Shown piece after piece: positions 33,374 through 43,930 of a stretch of 64,000 nt of DNA (positions are counted from its first letter, which is position 1; every line of letters starts with the position of its first letter). Location: positions 71,570,947 to 71,634,946 of the forward strand of contig OY726567.1 of NCBI GenBank assembly GCA_963383645.1, given 5' to 3'. The translations under genes and the position numbers were made by a program. The notes under the pieces were generated by a model that ran no database searches, was not told the origin of the DNA, and saw only the letters and a list, made by a program, of their open reading frames with translations. This DNA is from Muscardinus avellanarius (taxonomy: Eukaryota > Chordata > Mammalia > Rodentia > Gliridae).

Positions 33374-33553
33374 TTGGACCCAGGGGCATTCTACCTCTGA
33401 GTTACACCCCAGCCCTATTTTATTTTGAAACAAGCTCTTACTAGGTCTTATTACTACCTCAGGCTGTCCTCAAACTTGTGATCCTCTTGTCTCAGCCTCC
33501 CAAGTACTGGGATTACAAGCGCGCACCACCACTCCCAGCTGTAATCCTCCTTT
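33296..33553 (-). mobile_element. B1-dID SINE with target duplication and (GT)19 tail
   Basis: AATCCTCCTTT at 33296-33306 and 33543-33553 flanks the element. The tail contains GT 33331-33368. Confidence 0.9.
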
Positions 33554-33692
33554 CTTAAATGCATGTCCTGTCACTTGCATCTGCCTCCTGCCCTGAGCTG
33601 AGTGTGATGATCACCCCCTGAGCTTCAGGGTCAGGGACTTCCTCAGAGGGCAGCCTTCACCTCTCACATCAGGGGCTCTGAAGAACAAAAGT

Positions 33693-33928
33693 GAAAGGGG
33701 CCAGCCAGGCGTGGTGGCCCATGCTTGTAATCCCGGCACTTGGGAGGCTGAGACAGGAGGATCACAGTTCACAGACAGCCTCAGCTACTGCTTAGTGAGG
33801 CCCTTTGCAACTCAGTGAGACCCTGTTTCAAAATAAAGAATTTAAAAAAATAGGGCTGAGGGTATAGCTTGGAAATTGTCCCTGGGTTCCATCCCCAGTA
33901 CAAAGAAAGAAAGAGAAAGAAAGAAGGA

Positions 33929-34027
<99 letters not shown>

Positions 34028-34031
34028 GGGC
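33693..34031 (+). mobile_element. B1-dID SINE with expanded (GAAA)n tail
   Basis: GAAAGGGGC at 33693-33701 and 34023-34031 brackets the copy, so the 129-base purine-only tract (33902-34030) is its tail expanded to GAAA and GA repeats. This insertion splits the neighbouring LTR or intron sequence. Confidence 0.88.
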
Positions 34032-34059
34032 TCACCTACAACAGTGCCCAAGCCTCAGG

Positions 34060-34252
34060 GAGCAACTTCATCCCATCACTAGGGGAACACACAGCAGAAG
34101 CCAAGCCAGGAAATATTTCCCGAAACCACGTCTGCCAGAGTTTGCTTGTGGACTTGGCCCTCCAGCTTCCAGAAGTGTGAGACACGGATCTCTGTGGTCT
34201 ATAAGCTGCCCGAGCCGTGACATTTGTTACTGCAGCAGAAGAGACTAAGACG
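34060..34252 (+). mobile_element. MLT1-like LTR 3' end
   Basis: TTGGCCCTCCAGCTTCCAGA, AGTGTGAGACACGGATCTCT, a GTGGTCTATAAGCTGCCCG segment and GCAGCAGAAGAGACTAAGAC follow the 3' part of MLT1 LTRs. Non-coding. Confidence 0.7.
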
Positions 34253-34255
34253 CAC

Positions 34256-35110
34256 AGCTCATATCAAAAGACAGTCTTGGCGGATCAATGATTTTAGACA
34301 TGAAAGATAGAACCATAAAAGGGGAAGATATGAAAGGAAATTTTAATGATCTAGGAGAGAGAAAGCCTTTCTACATCCACACAAAAACAAAACCAAAACA
34401 GAAGCGCTGAAAGCAAAGGCTGCCGTACCCAACTACAAAAGAATTAAAAGCTGACGTGTGGAAGGAAACTGTAACCAAACAGGGAAAATGTCAAGTTGGG
34501 AAGCTGTGTTTTCAGGCACAGGGCTAATTTCCTCAAGCTATTAAGGGTTCCTCTAAAAACTCGTTTTTAAAGTGACAGAATACCCGGCAAAGATTATGAA
34601 GAGATAGGGGAAAACCCCACCTAACTAACAGTGCACTGAGAACACATCCCAAGCATCTGAAGAGCCCATGCACACGGGGATGGCCCTTCACCTGACCTGT
34701 TAGTAGGAAAATACAATCAAAGCCACAAGGGGACGGCACCTCATGCCTAGCTGGCGAAACCAGGTGGTGCCGCCCAGCGCTGGTGAAGCCTGGGAGAAGC
34801 TGGGGTTCTCATGCTGCAGGCGAGAAGGTTCCGGGGGGCCTCTCAGAACCGGCCATCCTCACAGGGTTAACCCAGAGCAACTCAGTTTCCAGGCATGTAG
34901 GCACAAGGCAAGCGCGTGAGTCTCCAGAATGCACATCCATGCCACCCTCGCTCGTGACAGTCAGATTCCAGAAATGACTCAAACATCTCTGAGCAAGGGG
35001 ACACCGGATACACACCCCGTGGTCATGTGCGGCACGGACACAACTCCGCCATAGAAGGACACAAGCCACCAGTGTTCCAACTTCGAAACAGACTGGCTCC
35101 CTCTGCCCGC
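34256..35110 (+). mobile_element. Ancient L1 ORF2 3' fragment, badly degraded
   Basis: Motifs appear in L1 order: ATTTTAGACATGAAAGATAG, GAAAATACAATCAAAGCCAC, TGGTGAAGCCTGGGAGAAGC, CCAGAAATGACTCAAACATC, CCGCCATAGAAGGACACAAG. Reading frames are destroyed and it encodes nothing now. Confidence 0.65.
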
Positions 35111-35437
35111 TGGGCTCCAGGGTGAGCCTCACAGTGGAGGCCTCCTCAGGCTGGCCCTCTTTTTCCTCTAGGATATATGCCTCTTGAGTTCAAGATCAGG
35201 CAGGACCCATTACAGCAAAAGAGGTCCCATCCCAACTGGCCTCCAATAAGGACATGGGCAGCTTGGTTCGGGGGTGCTGGCCACGCTCTATGAATGACAC
35301 AGTGGGCATGGCGGACAAGGGGCCTCCTACCTCCCCATTTGTGTAACTCCAACTTCAGTAAGTATGGTTGTATAGAAAACATACCAGTATACCATTGTGA
35401 CCCAACATTTTTACCTAACAAAACCCAAAAGGGAAGA
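35111..35437. other. Single-copy intron
   Basis: No gene or repeat recognised. Confidence 0.45.
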
Positions 35438-35622
35438 GGATTGGGTGCGGTGGTACACGCTTGTAACCCCAGCATTTTACAGGCTGAGACAGGAGGATTG
35501 CAGGTTTGAGACCAACACATGGTAATTGAGCCAGACCCTGTTTCTAAATAAAAATGGCTGTGCATAGAGCTCAGAGATAGAATACCACTGGATTCAATTC
35601 CTAGTACCACAAAAAATAAATA
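35438..35622 (+). mobile_element. B1-dID-type SINE
   Basis: Full diverged copy, GGGTGCGGTGGTACACGCTT to CCTAGTACCAC. Confidence 0.88.
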
Positions 35623-35628
35623 AAGGCT

Positions 35629-35747
35629 TTCAGGTGGGTGGAGTGGCACATACTATAATCTCAGAACTTGGGAGGCTGAGACAAGGGTTGCAGGTTCAAA
35701 TCCAGCACAAAATAACTTGGAAAATCCCTGTTTCAAATTAAAACATA
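35629..35747 (+). mobile_element. SINE, B1-like half only
   Basis: Left half ending CCCTGTTTCAAATTAAAACA. The ID half is absent. Confidence 0.8.
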
Positions 35748-35749
35748 AG

Positions 35750-35960
35750 CTGGGTGTGGCGGCGCACACTTGTAATCTCAGTACTAGTACTCGTGAGGCT
35801 GAGACACAAAGATCATTGGCTCGAGGCTAGCCTCAGCAACTTAGTGAGGCCCTCCTCAATTTATTAAAACTCTGTTTACAAATAAGAAATAAAATTGGGC
35901 TGGGGGTATAATTTGGAGGTAGAATGCCTCTGGATTCAATCCTCAATACCAAAAATAAAT
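35750..35960 (+). mobile_element. B1-dID-type SINE
   Basis: Full copy with a small AGTACTAGTACTCG duplication in the B1 half. Confidence 0.9.
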
Positions 35961-35967
35961 CAATGAA

Positions 35968-36027
35968 AAGGACTGGGGGTATAACTTAGTGAGAGAGCAC
36001 TCGATTCAAACCCCAGAACCAACATCA
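35968..36027 (+). mobile_element. SINE fragment, ID-like half
   Basis: AGGACTGGGGGTATAACTTA to CCCAGAACC. This is the fourth same-strand piece in a row. Confidence 0.75.
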
Positions 36028-36181
36028 ACAACAACAAAAAGGGCAGAAGATATACTGCTATAAACAGGATGTAAAGAAAAAAATATGAATGCCAAGGATA
36101 GTAGTGCACGCCTATAATCCTGATAACTGGGATGCTGAGATAGTAGGATCGAAGCCTCAGCAACTTAGCAAGACTGTTGCA

Positions 36182-36185
<4 letters not shown>

Positions 36186-36220
<35 letters not shown>

Positions 36221-36630
36221 GTCCTGGGGATGGAACCCAGAGGCTTTCTATCTCTGGGCTACACTTCCAACCTATTTTATATTTTATTTATTTTATTTTT
36301 GTGGGTCTGGGGATGGAACCCAGAGGCATTTGACCTCCAAGCTACACCCCCTGCCCAATTTTTTATTCTTTATTTTGAAACAGGGTCTCGCTAAGTTGCA
36401 GAGGGCCTCACTAAGTAGCTGAGGCTATCCGTGAACCGCGATCTCAGTCTCCCAAATGCTGGGATTACGAGCATGCGCCACCATGCCCGGCTATATTTTA
36501 TTTAGAAACAGGTTCTCACTAAGTTGCTGAGAGCCTCACTACGTAGCTGAGGCTGGCTTCGAACCTGCATGGTCCTCCTGTCTCCGCCTCCCAAGTACTG
36601 GGATTACAAGCGTGCACCATCACACCCAGC
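36186..36630 (-). mobile_element. Middle SINE of the nest
   Basis: A minus-strand intermediate-subfamily copy (AACCCAGAGGCTTTCTATCT) itself split at 36291-36492, with duplication ATATTTTATTTA at 36279-36290 and 36493-36504. Confidence 0.93.
36291..36492 (-). mobile_element. Innermost SINE of the nest
   Basis: A minus-strand copy of the GGGTCTGGGG-type subfamily, complete from tail to CACCATGCCCGGC. Confidence 0.93.
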
Positions 36631-36717
36631 TGTTGCAAAACATTAAAAAAATATATTTTTTAAGCAGACATGTAGCTCAAAAGTAGAATGCCCCTAGAAT
36701 AAATCTCCAGCACCAAA

Positions 36718-37035
36718 AAGTAAAGAAAGAAATAAATTAGTTCTCATAACTAATGGAACTAATGGTACCAGCTTCCTCCCATCACCCAAGCATGGAACAC
36801 AGTTCCTCGTTCCTATGCGGGCGCCCACCATGCTGGGGACCTGGCACTGCCACCCAGTGTGTGAGTCCACCATCCCTTCCTGCAGCGCCAGGACTCTGGA
36901 AACACACTCACGCAGCCTTGCTCACAGGCTGGCGAGGACAGGGCATCAGTTAGGCGGGCAGCTAACATTCTCTTTCTCCTCCTCCAAACGCATCAAATCA
37001 AAGTCAGGTGCAGAAAAAGAACTCCGCCCTTGGTA
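36718..37035. other. Single-copy intron
   Basis: No gene or repeat recognised. Confidence 0.45.
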
Positions 37036-37290
37036 AAGAATCATTAAGAGTATTGACACAACCTCACTCGTGCCAGAGCCACAGAACTAACAAAGTCCTC
37101 CGAACATGGTAATTAAGGAGAAGAGCTGCCAGCGTCCGCTAATGAGAGACTCCAGACAAATCGCTCCATCAGTGACGAGAAGCAGGACCAAGACCAAACG
37201 GGCACAGCCGAGACCCATCACGCAGCTGACGGCACCATGCCGGCCGCCTGGGGGAGGCCATTACAAATGTCGCCATGCAGGCTGATGGAG
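37036..37290. promoter_or_regulatory. Candidate conserved non-coding island
   Basis: Repeat-free, with regularly spaced cores GAATCATTAAGAG, TGGTAATTAAGGAG, CGCTAATGAGAGAC and GGCCATTACAAATG, plus E-box-like CAGCTG. This resembles developmental enhancers. Regulatory role is inferred. Confidence 0.4.
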
Positions 37291-37874
37291 CGGACCTGGA
37301 TGCCTCTATGTGTTCTATCTCCTCGGATGGCATGCAAAGGGTGTAAAGAATGGAGGGCCCAGAGGGCAGGGGAGAGCGCAGCTGGGACCTCTGGGCAGAG
37401 GACACAGACCAAAAAGAAAACGAATCTCTGGATCTTGAGAAGAGCGGGGAGGAAATGGGTACACACTCGGAAACTGGCACGGGACAGCAATGGACTTCTG
37501 CCCTTCCAGAGCTCCGCCCGAGGCGGCAGGGCGGGGTGGGGCTGACCACCAGCGTGTGCCACCAGGATTCTGAGGTGTCGCTGCTGCTCTGTGTCATGGC
37601 CGCTGCCGTGGACGCTCAGCGTTTGTCCAGACCCTCAAACTGCACATTGCAGGGTTTCACTACCAGTGAATGAAAGTTAACCAAGATGTGGGAAGCACAA
37701 GTGATGTCTGAAAACATTTTATACACCTAGCTTTGCAAGGTCATGATAATAAAGTCCAGCGGCTGTGGCCTTTGCCACCTGTGTGGGACAGAGAAAGGAG
37801 GGTTGGGCATCTCTTTGCTGTAAGAGCAAGGATGTCCCCAGCCAAGAGAGGGAAGCTGGACACAAATGGGAAGG

Positions 37875-37877
<3 letters not shown>
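37291..37877. other. Single-copy intron
   Basis: No gene is recognised. Overlapping frames on both strands lack similarity. Confidence 0.45.

Positions 37878-37917
<40 letters not shown>
37878..37917. repeat. (GT)20 microsatellite
   Basis: Uninterrupted run that is not attached to a recognisable SINE. Confidence 0.95.
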
Positions 37918-37923
<6 letters not shown>

Positions 37924-38122
37924 AGATTCTGCCTGTCTACAGAGAGCGGCTTCGTGGAAAAGGGGCCGGGCCCCTCGGCACCCAAACCAACACAAAGCGA
38001 GCACACTGCCATGTGAGCAGAAACCTGGATCCTACTGAGAAGCGGCGAGAGGCCCAATGCCAGCCACGTCAATACAGTGTAGAACCAAGTGTGCATCCCC
38101 TCGGCCCGCACGCAATCCTTTG

Positions 38123-38313
38123 TTTTCTTTCTTTGGTACTGGGGATTGAACCCAGGGGCATTCTATGTTTGAGCGATACCCCCATCCCTGTTTATTTTTT
38201 ATTTTGAAACAGAACAAGATCTTGCTAAGTTGTTGAGGTTAGCCTCGAGCCTGCAGTCCTCCTGGCTCAGCCGCCCAAGTACTGGGATTCTAGGCATGGG
38301 CTAAGGAGCCTGG
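38123..38313 (-). mobile_element. B1-dID-type SINE
   Basis: Reverse-strand copy, GGTACTGGGGATTGAACCCA through a degraded AAGGAGCCTGGCT. Confidence 0.88.
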
Positions 38314-38544
38314 CTCTTCACAGGATCCCAGGACCCTCAAGAGCAGGCCACCCCGTGATTCCCACTGACAAAAGGAAGGGCACGGGTATGAAAGTACAGG
38401 GATGCCAACTAACTTGGCCAGAATCACAATGATGGACTGATTGATGGTAAATGCAGAGACAGTGATTTGAACCCCAACCATGTAACTCCCAAGCCGGTCC
38501 TATGGTATTGATTGATTCTCAAATATGACAAACCCCCTCACCAT

Positions 38545-38732
38545 TTTTGGGAGGGGTGGTAATGGGGACTGAACTCAGGGGTATTCTACCTCTGAGGCAC
38601 TCCCCAGCCTCATTTTGTTTTTTATTTTGAAACCATCTTGTTAAATTGCTGGGGCTGGCCTTGAACCTGGAATCCGCCTGTCTCCGCCTCCTAGGTACTG
38701 GGATTTATAGGCCTTTGCCATCATGACCAGTT
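38545..38732 (-). mobile_element. B1-dID-type SINE
   Basis: Diverged reverse-strand copy with a shortened linker (TTTTGAAACCATCTTG). Confidence 0.85.
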
Positions 38733-38737
38733 CCCCA

Positions 38738-38982
38738 GGGTTTTTTTTGTTTTGTTTTGTTTTGGGTGGTACTAGGGAATGAACTCAGGCATTCTACCTT
38801 CAAGCTACGAGTACGCCCCAGTCTGGTTTTTTTTTGTTGCTATGGTTTGTTCTGCTTTTTGGAAACAGGATCTCACTAACTTCTTGAAAGCCTCACTAAG
38901 TTGCTGAGGCTGGCCTTGAACTTGTGACTCTTCTGATCAGTCTCCTAAATACTGAGATTTACAGGCATGCACCCCCATGTCA
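38738..38982 (-). mobile_element. B1-dID-type SINE
   Basis: Diverged reverse-strand copy with a (GTTTT)n tail and an expanded linker. Confidence 0.85.
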
Positions 38983-39272
38983 TGTCCCTCTCCCGGTTCT
39001 TTAAGTCTTAGTTCCACTGGCAGTTAAGGGAAAAACAACAACCACAGCTTATGGGGAGAAAAAGATGAACTTAATATCCTACCTCTGAGTCCTGGCATTT
39101 TAAGTAAAAAATCAACAAAAGTTGCCCGTTTCCTCTAACTGGTCACATTTCCCAGCTGCAGGAAGATCTACGGCCAGGACTCTAGGAGACAGTGGGAACA
39201 ACGTGGCCCCGTCCTAAGGAGGCTGACTGGACTTCACTGAAGCTTTTCTCCCCTTTAAAAAGGTGAGAGTAG

Positions 39273-39466
39273 GCGGGCGTGGTGGCGCATGCTTGTAATC
39301 CCCGGGCTTGGGAGGCGGAGACAGGAGGATCACGCGCAGGGTCCGAGCCCTGGCTTAAGAGACCCTGTTTCCAAATAAAAATATAAAATAGGTCTGGGAG
39401 TGTAGCCCGGAGGTAGAAAGGTTTCCAGGAACCCCAGTACCACCAAAAAAGAAAAAAAGAAAAAGA
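39273..39466 (+). mobile_element. Young-type B1-dID SINE, box-B-replaced subfamily
   Basis: AAGGTTTCCAGGAACCCCAG block present. The B1 half has lost part of its GCCAGCCGCG region. Confidence 0.92.
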
Positions 39467-39471
39467 AAAAG

Positions 39472-39656
39472 GTGGGTGTGGTGGCTCACACAGGACTTGG
39501 GAGGCTGAAACAGGAGGATTGCAGGTTCAAGGACAACCTCAGCAAATTAGCAAGACCCTGTTTCAAAATAAAAAATAAAAGAGGGTGGGGGGCGGGGGGG
39601 GGGGACATAGCTCAGTGGTAAAACAACACTGGGTTTAATCCCCAGTACAAAAAAAA
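39472..39656 (+). mobile_element. B1-dID-type SINE
   Basis: Full copy directly after the previous one, with a G-run at 39590-39604 in the linker. Confidence 0.88.
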
Positions 39657-39744
39657 GTTGTTGAGGGTTTTGTTGTTGTTGTTATTGTTGTTGTTGTAGG
39701 GTGTGTGTGTGCGTGTGTGTATGTGTACCACACATAAGCCAACT

Positions 39745-39817
39745 AGACATTGAATGCATGGCCTTATACCTGCTAAGCACACAATCTTACCACACTGAGC
39801 TATATTTCCAGTCCAAA
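39745..39817 (-). mobile_element. Degraded ID element
   Basis: CATTGAATGCATGGCCTTAT, CTGCTAAGCACACAATCTTA and CACTGAGCTATATTTCCAGT show the ID order in reverse. A GT-rich tail is at 39700-39728. Confidence 0.7.
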
Positions 39818-40115
39818 AAGTTATTTTAAAGAAATGCTTAATTTGGAAAATGTTCACAAAAGATTAGACAAAATAAGAAGACTCACCAAATAGTGCATAA
39901 TATTACATTTTTCCTAAAAACTACATCAGGAAAACACATTCTCTCTTTAAACATATGTATGTATATAAATGTCAGGCAGACTCTAAGCCAACACATTCAC
40001 AGTGGCTTTTCACTGGGCAGAAGGATTATGGGAAACCTTTATTCTCATCTTTTCTGTTTGTTTCCTCTACATTGTCAAATGTTCTAAATGAAACTGGATT
40101 CCTTTTGTAATCAGA
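39818..40115 (+). mobile_element. Possible ancient LINE-derived sequence
   Basis: AGAAGGATTATGGGAAACC, a CATTGTCAAATGTTCTAAAT stretch and CTTTTGTAATCAGA resemble a common old mammalian interspersed 3' end. The family is not determined. Confidence 0.4.
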
Positions 40116-40946
40116 CCCAAAAAAGGTTATTCAAATGAAACGCTGACATCCTGTCGCTTCCTTTCCCTTCCTCCCAGGTGTGCGGATACAGCTGCAGAAC
40201 GGGGAGAAAGCAGATACGGCAAACCTGGCGAGGACCACGGACGCCCAAGGACGGCGACGGCGCTCGCTCCCTTCTCCCCTGAAGCCAGGCGGAACTGTCA
40301 GTAAATGCGCTCTCTGCTACCCAAGGCACACGGAGCCAGCGGGGGCGAGGCCCCGGGGACAGGGCAGAGGGGAGAAGGCTGGGCCCGAGCTGGCCCGCCC
40401 ACAAACTGATCCCAAGGTGGGGCAATGTGGGCAGACGAGGGTGGAAACAAAAAATACCCCAAATTCTAAATGCCGCCATGGGGTCACCTCCAGGCCTGCA
40501 GGACTCAAGGACAACAAGAGCCCGCAGCAGTGCAGGGGCAGAACCGGACCTGCCAGGAGCAGCAGAGATGCCCACCAGGGGCAAAGCCAGGCTCAGCGCC
40601 CAGCTACGTGGCCTTGCTGGGCAGGCAGGGGCCTGGCCCCAGGAAGGTGCCGAGCAACAACTCTCACCCTGGATCTGTATAGGCCCCACATCAACACCTG
40701 CAGTGCTGGGCGCTGCCGACGGCCCCCAAGCAGAGGAGAGGAGGAGCGACCTGAGCACAACAGAGGGCCTATGACAGCACACGGGACACCGAGAAGAGCC
40801 CGCGCTGGGTGGCCAGGGCTCCTGGCGGAGGCGTGCCATCAAGCTGTCTGGACCAGGGCTAGTGATGCCAAGACTGAGGCTGGAGCGGGACTGGCACGCC
40901 GAGAAAGCAAGGACAGAGGCTCCTGCAGATAAAACCTGCAATGCCG
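40116..40946. other. GC-rich single-copy intron with long chance frames
   Basis: A 250-codon plus frame (40180-40932) and a 285-codon minus frame (40111-40968) occupy the same DNA. Both are Arg/Pro/Ala/Ser-rich, resemble nothing I know, and the minus frame runs into a SINE. They are most likely a compositional effect. Confidence 0.6.
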
Positions 40947-41072
40947 AGCCAGGTGTGGTAGAGCACACCTGTAATCCCAGTACTTGAGTCTAAGACAGGA
41001 GGATCAGAGGTTTGAGGCCAACCTCAGAAACTTAGACCCTCCGCAACTCAGAGATCCTGTTTCAAAAAAGCT
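40947..41072 (+). mobile_element. SINE, B1-like half
   Basis: Left half ending GATCCTGTTTCAAAAAAGC. The ID half is absent. Confidence 0.82.
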
Positions 41073-41280
41073 TTAGCCGGAGCGTGGTGGCGCACACTTG
41101 TAATCCCAGCGCTTGGGGGGCTGAGACGAGAGGATCGTACAGGTTCGAAGCCAGCCTCAGCTACTTAGTGAGGCTCTCGGCAACTTAGACTCTGTTTCCA
41201 AATAAAGTATAAAATGTATAAAATAGGTCTGGGAGTATAGCCCAGAGAAAGAAAAGCCCCTGGGTTCCACCCTCAGGATT
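41073..41280 (+). mobile_element. B1-dID SINE, intermediate subfamily
   Basis: CTTAGCCGGAGCGTGGTGGC to GGTTCCACCCTCAGGATTAT. Confidence 0.9.
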
Positions 41281-41403
41281 ATAAAAAAAAATTATAAAAT
41301 AAATAAAAAAATAAAAAATAAAAAAATAAAAAATATTATAAAAAAAATTTTATAAAAAAAATTTAAAAAAATATTATAAAAAATAAGTAAATAAAAATAA
41401 AAA
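41281..41403. repeat. A/T-rich low-complexity tail, ATTATAAAAAA-type
   Basis: About 120 bases almost entirely A and T, an expanded SINE tail. Confidence 0.9.
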
Positions 41404-41470
41404 AGGCTGGGGTGTAGCTCGATGGAAAAAAAGCCCCTAAATTCAATCCCCAGTACAAAACAAAAAACAA
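41404..41470 (+). mobile_element. SINE fragment, ID-like half
   Basis: AGGCTGGGGTGTAGCTCGAT to CAATCCCCAGTACAAAAC. Confidence 0.82.
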
Positions 41471-41479
41471 AACCCACAG

Positions 41480-41720
41480 CCCTGTTATAAAACAATCAAA
41501 ACAGTAACCCACTCTGATGCTAGAAGCCAGGCCACATCTTCCAGGAAGAGGGTGGGGTGCTGGGAGGGACTCCAGGACTGTTGTACCTTTCCTGACGGGT
41601 CACCATGACACAGGTGTGTCCCCTGGTCACCCACACCTGCTACATTTCTTGTACCCGCTATGCTTCCTACAACTGCTACACTTCAGTAAAACATTAGGAA
41701 AATAGTTGACGCCCAAAACT
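41480..41720 (+). mobile_element. Probable ancient L1 3' end
   Basis: GTCACCATGACACAGGTGTG, CTTGTACCCGCTATGCTTCC and CTACACTTCAGTAAAAC follow the mammalian L1M 3' terminal pattern ending in ATACTTCAATAAAA. Confidence 0.55.
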
Positions 41721-41792
41721 GAAATGACATAAACAGTGAAACATTCTACAAAATAAAACCTTTTTGGAAAGACTTTCAAAAAAAGAGAAAAA

Positions 41793-41985
41793 GGAGCAGG
41801 CACGGTGGTACACACCTGTAACCCCAGTAACTTGAGAGGCTGAGACAGGAGGAGTGCAGGTTCGAGGCCAGCCTCAGAAACTTAGCAAGATCCTCTTTCA
41901 AAACAAAAATATTTTAAAAGGGCTGTGGATGTAGTTCAGAGGTAAAATACCCCTGGGTTCGATCCTTAGCAATAAAAGAAACAGA
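41793..41985 (+). mobile_element. B1-dID-type SINE
   Basis: Full copy, GCAGGCACGGTGGTACACAC to GGTTCGATCCTTAGC. Confidence 0.9.
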
Positions 41986-42373
41986 CAAATAAAAAGCAGG
42001 GACTCGGGGAATGGAGGAGAGATGGGAATAACACTAAAGAAAACAGACAGATGAGGCAGAAAGACTCACGGACGGCAGCCACACCTGGCAGAGCGAGGCA
42101 GAATGTGCCACTGAGATCACGGGCCAGCCGAGTGGGAGACACACAGAGGTGCACCCATGTGCACCTCCATTCACACGTGCGCGCGCATGCACACACACAC
42201 ACTCACACTCACTCACAATCACACACCAGACTGAGCTGCAGGTGACCAGGGCTAAGTGAAGGGACAGGAAGCACAGGAGTCCCCCTTACTTGCAGGGATA
42301 TGTCCCGAGAGCCCCAGCAGATGCTGGCACCACAGAGAATCCAGACCCCCGTGGTTTTTCCTGTATAAACATA

Positions 42374-42607
42374 CCTATGACTAAATTTTTGTTTTTGTTT
42401 TTGTTTTTGTGGTACTGGGGTTCCTGGAAGCCCTTCTACCTCCGGGCTACACTCCCAGACCTATTTTTACATTTTTATTTGGAAACAGGGTCTCCTAAGC
42501 CAGCGCGCGCGGCTGGCTTCGAACCTGCGCGATCCTCCTGTCTCTGCCTCCCAAGCGCGGGGAGTACAAGCGTGTGCCACCACACCCGGCCTCCTATGAC
42601 TAAATTT
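42374..42607 (-). mobile_element. Young B1-dID SINE inside Tigger, 15-bp duplication
   Basis: CCTATGACTAAATTT at 42374-42388 and 42593-42607 flanks a near-consensus box-B-replaced copy (42389-42592) with a (GTTTTT)n tail. Insertion postdates the transposon. Confidence 0.96.
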
Positions 42608-42719
42608 AATGTTTAAGCCAGGCACAGTAAGTGACTGCCAGCAATAACTAATAATAAAATAGAACAAGTAAAGTGACACACTGTACTAAAAGTTACATGA
42701 TGTGACGGGGAGCGGCGCC

Positions 42720-42734
42720 GGGGGGGGGGGGGGG
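42720..42734. repeat. G15 homopolymer
   Basis: A 15-G run within the Tigger remnant, prone to length error or G-quadruplex formation. Confidence 0.9.
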
Positions 42735-43248
42735 CAGCGCAGGACGGAGCACCGTGACTGTGACGCACTGTGGCGGTGTCTTATGCAGTTTGAGGTGCAA
42801 ATGCAAAGCCAGCATGGATTTCTTTTCCTTCTTCGCCATTTCACAAATAGAAGACTCATTCCTGGCACAGATCTCGGCAACCTCAGTATATGTGATTCTC
42901 TCTATATTAAGTCCAACACTACGGCTTCTTTCTTTGGCATATCCGAATCACTGCCCTTGCCCGTGGGAACACTAGTGAGCAAAGTTAAGTATGACTTGAT
43001 GGCAGGCACCGCGATGCTCTGATGATCAATCTGATCCCTAGACGGCTGCTAAGTGGCCTATAGGTGAATATCATATACAGCAGGGCCGCTCTGGATGACA
43101 ATTTACTTCCGGGGCAGGACAGAATGAGATTTATGCTGGCCTCGGTGGTTAACTTATTCTGTAGTTTTCCATTTATATTTTTGAACTGCAGTGACTGCAG
43201 GTAAGTGAGACCAGACAGAGCAAAACCGTGGATCAAGGGGGACATCTG

Positions 43249-43680
43249 TATCTACAGGACATTAGTTGACAGCTCAAAGTAAGGATCCAGGCTGCTAGCG
43301 TCAGGCTGGTGGAGAACCTGGGAGAGTAGGCAAAGACACGGTAGTAAGACAGAGTCCCTCCTGAGTGAGTCAGGACTGCTGACAGCCCATTCCTCCAAGA
43401 CTAAACAGATCTGAGTGTGTCCTGAAGTGCTCAGACCCCAGACAGGAGGAAGCAAGTGTAGCTTGCTGAGCAGGCAGGGGAGAAGGCCATCACAGAGCAG
43501 CCGCCAAGAGACCTGCCGCCACGTGGGTGTCCTAGAGGGCCCGACAAGGGTTCCCAGGAGAAAAGGCACTTGCCACCTGGTGACTGAGTTGTACAGCCCA
43601 GTTCTAGGCACAGAGAATCAGAGAATCCTTGCTGAATCTGAACCTGGCTCTGGTTTTTACTCTGAGGTCACATCTTTTCC

Positions 43681-43683
<3 letters not shown>
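43249..43683. other. Single-copy intron
   Basis: No gene or repeat recognised. Confidence 0.45.
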
Positions 43684-43749
<66 letters not shown>

Positions 43750-43876
43750 CTCTCCTCTCCCCTCCCCTCCCCCCTCCTCTTCCTCCCCCTCCTCCCCCTC
43801 CTCCCCCTCCTCCTCTTCCTCCTTTCCTCCTCCTCCTCCTCCTCCTCCTCCTCCTCCTCCTCCTCCTCCTTCTTCT

Positions 43877-43917
<41 letters not shown>
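43684..43917. repeat. 234-base uninterrupted pyrimidine tract
   Basis: (CT)30, then CCCT/CCT-rich units, then TTC units, then (CT)19, with no purine. The two CT blocks mirror each other around the CCT core, a geometry known to favour triplex H-DNA. CACT repeats follow to 43930. Frames through it are Ser/Leu/Pro or Glu/Arg/Gly artefacts. Confidence 0.97.
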
Positions 43918-43921
<4 letters not shown>

Positions 43922-43930
43922 ACTCACTCA

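Larger units (their letters stand above)
36090..36717 (+). mobile_element. Outer SINE of a three-layer nest
   Basis: A plus-strand copy whose B1 half is at 36090-36185 and ID half at 36642-36717. It is split by the insert 36186-36630 with the 11-bp duplication TGTTGCAAAAC (36175-36185 and 36631-36641). Confidence 0.93.
42274..43248 (-). mobile_element. Broken Tigger/pogo-type DNA transposon
   Basis: The ends are inverted: CAGGAGTCCCCCTTACTTGC at the left and the complement of AAGGGGGACATCTG at the right, next to TA. Inside, the complement of TTGGCATATCCGAATCAC matches the start of a Tigger transposase frame, and the region near 43033-43060 matches its 5' leader. Only fragments of the frame survive: most of the transposase is deleted and a later SINE interrupts it. 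It cannot be active. Confidence 0.85.

Noticed and set aside
40111..40968. 285-codon minus frame and 250-codon plus frame on the same DNA
   Set aside because: Both cannot be genes. Both are Arg/Pro/Ser-rich with no family resemblance, and the minus frame begins inside a SINE.
42702..43245. Possible domesticated transposase gene
   Set aside because: Only fragments of a Tigger frame remain, with a G15 run, deletions and a SINE insertion. No intact domain is present.
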